DNA of 19,297 nucleotides from Phenylobacterium aquaticum (GTDB lineage: Bacteria; Pseudomonadota; Alphaproteobacteria; Caulobacterales; Caulobacteraceae): NCBI RefSeq assembly GCF_947378715.1, contig NZ_CANCLE010000071.1, positions 1-19,297 of the forward strand, read 5' to 3'. A program made the translations under genes and the position numbers. The notes below the pieces were generated by a model. That model saw nothing but the letters and a program-made list of their open reading frames with translations. It was not told the DNA's origin and searched no databases. Of this stretch, positions 14,556 through 19,297 are shown piece after piece. Every line of letters begins with the position of its first letter. The stretch's first letter is position 1.

Positions 14556-14612
14556 AGCGTTTCCCGGAAAGTGTGACGCACTTTTCGGATTCAGAAATGC
14601 TCTGACCTTTTT
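14554..14612 (+). terminator. Palindromic repeat and likely terminator overlapping the glyS stop
   Basis: AGAGCGTTTC (14554-14563) pairs with GAAATGCTCT (14594-14603). Inside it, CCGGAAAGTG (14564-14573) pairs with CACTTTTCGG (14579-14588) around a TGACG loop. A five-T run follows at 14608-14612. The AGAGC-GTTTC...GAAA-GCTCT form resembles a widespread alphaproteobacterial intergenic repeat. The first two bases belong to the glyS TAG. The rest of the gap to 14725 shows only the ppdK ribosome site (GAGGAGG). Confidence 0.75.
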
Positions 14613-14725
14613 GATCGAGTCCCCTTCACGGCTCTGAAAGGCCGGGCTGGGCAATAGGGTCTGTTGTTGATCGCGCTTCCGGATCGGCCAGGCTTGGCCC
14701 GGCGGCGCACGAGGAGGATTTCTGG

Positions 14726-17418
<2,693 letters not shown>

Positions 17419-17422
<4 letters not shown>

Positions 17423-17649
17423 CCGAACCCGCCGCCAAGCCTCCGACCCTGAAGCCTCAGGCCCTGCCGGCCGGGGCGGTCGGGGCGGCGGCGCTGGGGG
17501 CCCTGGCGGTGGGGGCCTTGGCCCTGGGCATGGTGACGATCCACCGCCTCGCCATCGGCCGCATGGCCGTGGGCCGGCTGAGGCTGAAGCATGTCGAGAT
17601 CGACGAGCTGACCGTGCGCAAGCTGACTGTCATCGACGACCGGCGCTGA
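17419..17649 (+). CDS. Small pentapeptide-like repeat protein, unknown function
   Basis: This 76-residue frame starts with GTG whose last bases overlap the ppdK TGA (GTGA), a sign of translational coupling. After a Pro-rich start (TEPAAKPPTLKPQALPAG), the protein becomes a regular five-residue pattern of small/hydrophobic residues: ALGALAVGALALG, then LAIGRMAVGRLRLKHVEIDELTVRKLTV. This spacing resembles pentapeptide-repeat right-handed beta-helices, with the inward hydrophobic residue every fifth place. The first part is hydrophobic enough to pass for a membrane segment, so a short membrane helix is an alternative. Codon use looks like that of the neighbours. No known domain could be named. 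Confidence 0.7.
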
Positions 17650-17659
17650 TCTCCAAGCG

Positions 17660-19297
17660 CTACGGCTTAAGGCCCACCACTCGGCCCGGCATGCCGGCGG
17701 CGTCGACATAGGGCGTCTTTCCCACCTGCTGCATGTCGAGCTTGGTGATGAAGCCGTTCTGGGCCGGGGCGGAGACCAGGGTGCGCGTCGTGACCTTGCG
17801 GGGCTTGCCGTCGGCGGCCAGGGCCTCACCCATCACCCGGCCACGCTCGGCGCCGACGCTGGGCAGCTTGATCCCGAGGATATGGGCGGTGGTGATGGCC
17901 AGGTCGGCGTTGCTGACCGGGGCCGGATCGACAAAGCCTGTGCGGAAATCGGGACCGATGGCGGCCATGAAGTTGTGGGTGTCCTGGCGGCTGACCGTGC
18001 CGTGGATGCCCTGGCCCTGGCGCAGATCGGTATCGGCGACCTCGGCCGCGCAGAGCTCGGGTCGGTCGCAGCCGGTGGAGAAGCTCTTGAAGCTGACCAC
18101 GATGTCGGGGCGCGGGGTGCGGGCCTTGCCGGTCAGGCCCACGGCGCTCAGGGGCAGGGCGCCGGGCAGGGGACCCAGGGCGTCATCGACGAAGATCGCG
18201 CCGGTATAGTCCTGCTGGGTCAGGAACTGGACGACGCGCGGCGCCAGCGCCTTGGCGTCCGGGCCCGGCAGATAGATCAGCTCCGCCCCGCCATTGGGGC
18301 CGAGCACCACCTGCGGCGCGGCGGGGTCGGGGCCGAGCAGGGCGCCGCGGCCGGGATGGCCGCCCTTCGCGGGGTCCACGAGGGCGCCCTTGCCATCATG
18401 GATGGGCAGGTTCAGCGCCTGGGCCAGATCGATGGCCAGGAAGCCGGAGGGCAGATGGCCGGCGGTGACGTCGGGATAGCTGAGCCTGGCCGCTGCGCTG
18501 GTCTCGCTGGCCTTGGACGCCACAGCCACCCCGTGGTCGGCGGTGATGACGATGTTGGTGGTCGCCTCCAGCCCGGCGGCCTTTACGGCGGCGCGCAGGG
18601 CGGCGAGGTCGTCGGAGGCGTTGCGGATCGCCGCCAGGCTGGTCGGGCCGTTCACGCCCGGGGTCAGGCTGTTCAGGCTGTCGCCCTGGTTATGCTGGGT
18701 GCCGTCCGGATCGCGCGACCAGAACACCAGGACGAAGGGCTTGGCCCCCGCCTTGAAACGCGGCAGCAGCACCTTCGTGGCGACGGCGGTCAGCCAGTCC
18801 TGTTGCACCCGGTTCTCGACCAGGGTGCCGGGGATATCCTTGGTCCCGTCGCGGGCGTTCTCGGCGCGGTCGGGGGTGACCGGTTCCAGTCCGGCGGCGC
18901 GGATGGCGGCCGTGATCTCGGGGCTGAGCGGCAAGCCGCCGGCGTGGCCGGTCGCGTCGTCAATAACGATCGTCCCGGTACCGTCCCGGGCCAGGGCGTC
19001 CTGGATGGCGGCCGGGCCGTGCTTGCCTAGGACGGCGGTCTGGAAGCCCTGGTCATGAGCGGCATGCAGCAAGCTGATCTCGTTCAGATAGTTGCCACCG
19101 AACCGCTGGTTCATGACCCCCAGGACAGTGTCGCTCTCCAGGCCCGGCAAGGGCGAACTGACCGGGGCGGGCAGGGGCGCGCCGACATAGATGGTGTTGC
19201 CGAAGTCGCCGGTGTCGCCCAACCGGTGGCCGGTGGAGATGGCCGAAGCATTGGCGGTGGTGACGGTCGGGAACAGGGAATGGCTGTTCCTGAAGTC
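17660..19297 (-). CDS. Alkaline-phosphatase/NPP-family phosphodiesterase, N-terminus beyond the right edge
   Basis: The minus frame is open from the right edge to a TAG at 17662-17660, giving about 545 visible residues. The window begins inside FRNSHSLFPTVTTANASA (codons at about 19244-19294), which is the metal-bound nucleophile region of type I phosphodiesterase/nucleotide-pyrophosphatase-like enzymes (candidate Thr in PTVTTAN). It continues ISTGHRLGDTGDFGN. Further metal-site motifs are VFWSRDPDGTQHNQGD, ITADHGVAV and, later, IHGTVSRQDTHNF. A TTG at 19222 could be taken for a start, but the motif-bearing sequence upstream shows that the real start is outside. Members are usually secreted or periplasmic Zn-dependent phosphatases or phosphodiesterases; the substrate is unknown. 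It converges with the small gene at a 10-base gap. Confidence 0.9.
   Translation of the reverse strand, partial: DFRNSHSLFPTVTTANASAISTGHRLGDTGDFGNTIYVGAPLPAPVSSPLPGLESDTVLGVMNQRFGGNYLNEISLLHAAHDQGFQTAVLGKHGPAAIQDALARDGTGTIVIDDATGHAGGLPLSPEITAAIRAAGLEPVTPDRAENARDGTKDIPGTLVENRVQQDWLTAVATKVLLPRFKAGAKPFVLVFWSRDPDGTQHNQGDSLNSLTPGVNGPTSLAAIRNASDDLAALRAAVKAAGLEATTNIVITADHGVAVASKASETSAAARLSYPDVTAGHLPSGFLAIDLAQALNLPIHDGKGALVDPAKGGHPGRGALLGPDPAAPQVVLGPNGGAELIYLPGPDAKALAPRVVQFLTQQDYTGAIFVDDALGPLPGALPLSAVGLTGKARTPRPDIVVSFKSFSTGCDRPELCAAEVADTDLRQGQGIHGTVSRQDTHNFMAAIGPDFRTGFVDPAPVSNADLAITTAHILGIKLPSVGAERGRVMGEALAADGKPRKVTTRTLVSAPAQNGFITKLDMQQVGKTPYVDAAGMPGRVVGLKP

Noticed and set aside
19220..19222. A TTG start for the right-hand phosphatase gene.
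   Set aside because: The frame stays open to the edge and the upstream 25 codons contain the nucleophile motif, so the gene must start outside.

Overview
The window is about 19.3 kb of high-GC DNA (about 68 % where counted), densely packed with alphaproteobacterial housekeeping genes. The gene content suggests a member of the Caulobacteraceae such as Caulobacter or Phenylobacterium: a glyQ-glyS-ppdK block, divergent uracil-DNA glycosylase and ETF-ubiquinone oxidoreductase genes, a TPR lipoprotein next to ispE, GlnK-AmtB, and a small secreted protein with a DTPENRAKY-type tail. The family assignment is inferred from gene content and style; no rRNA or marker gene is present to confirm it.

Layout, left to right. 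Bases 1-721 (minus) hold the N-terminal part of a medium-chain quinone-reductase-like dehydrogenase cut by the left edge. Bases 834-1601 (minus) hold a histidine phosphatase whose GC is clearly lower (about 55 %). A short REP-like palindrome (1749-1766) precedes an SPO1/family-4-type uracil-DNA glycosylase on the minus strand (1782-2597), which lacks two of the four usual Fe-S cysteines. Divergent from it is ETF-QO (2740-4413, plus), followed by an 11-bp perfect hairpin. Next comes a plus-strand unit: TPR lipoprotein (4540-6315) and ispE (6322-7203), closed by a hairpin, then a small alpha/beta-hydrolase-like gene (7277-7927). The minus-strand nitrogen operon glnK-amtB (9919 down to 8103) ends in a clear intrinsic terminator that faces the hydrolase gene.

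Bases 9920-10309 form a gene-free divergent control region with an inverted repeat and a 20-bp-spaced direct repeat. It is followed on the plus strand by two secreted-protein genes: a fasciclin-domain protein (10310-10897) and a small Ala/Pro/Thr-rich protein (10951-11262). A strong intrinsic terminator (11319-11351) ends only 21 bp before glyQ and may overlap the glyQS promoter or act as an attenuator. Then come glyQ (11373-12275), glyS (12279-14555, with an apparent insertion of about 80 residues), a palindromic repeat that begins inside the glyS stop codon and ends in a T-run, ppdK (14726-17422), and a small pentapeptide-like ORF that overlaps the ppdK stop by GTGA (17419-17649). The right end holds a convergent alkaline-phosphatase/NPP-family gene (minus, 17660 to the edge), truncated at its N-terminus.

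Functionally the window covers isoprenoid synthesis (IspE), fatty/amino-acid electron transfer to quinone (ETF-QO), PEP/pyruvate exchange (PPDK), ammonium uptake with its PII regulator, glycyl-tRNA synthesis and uracil repair. I saw no tRNA or rRNA, CRISPR array, transposase, phage gene or toxin-antitoxin pair. I did not find a convincing new multi-gene system; the points worth checking are local ones, listed as findings.
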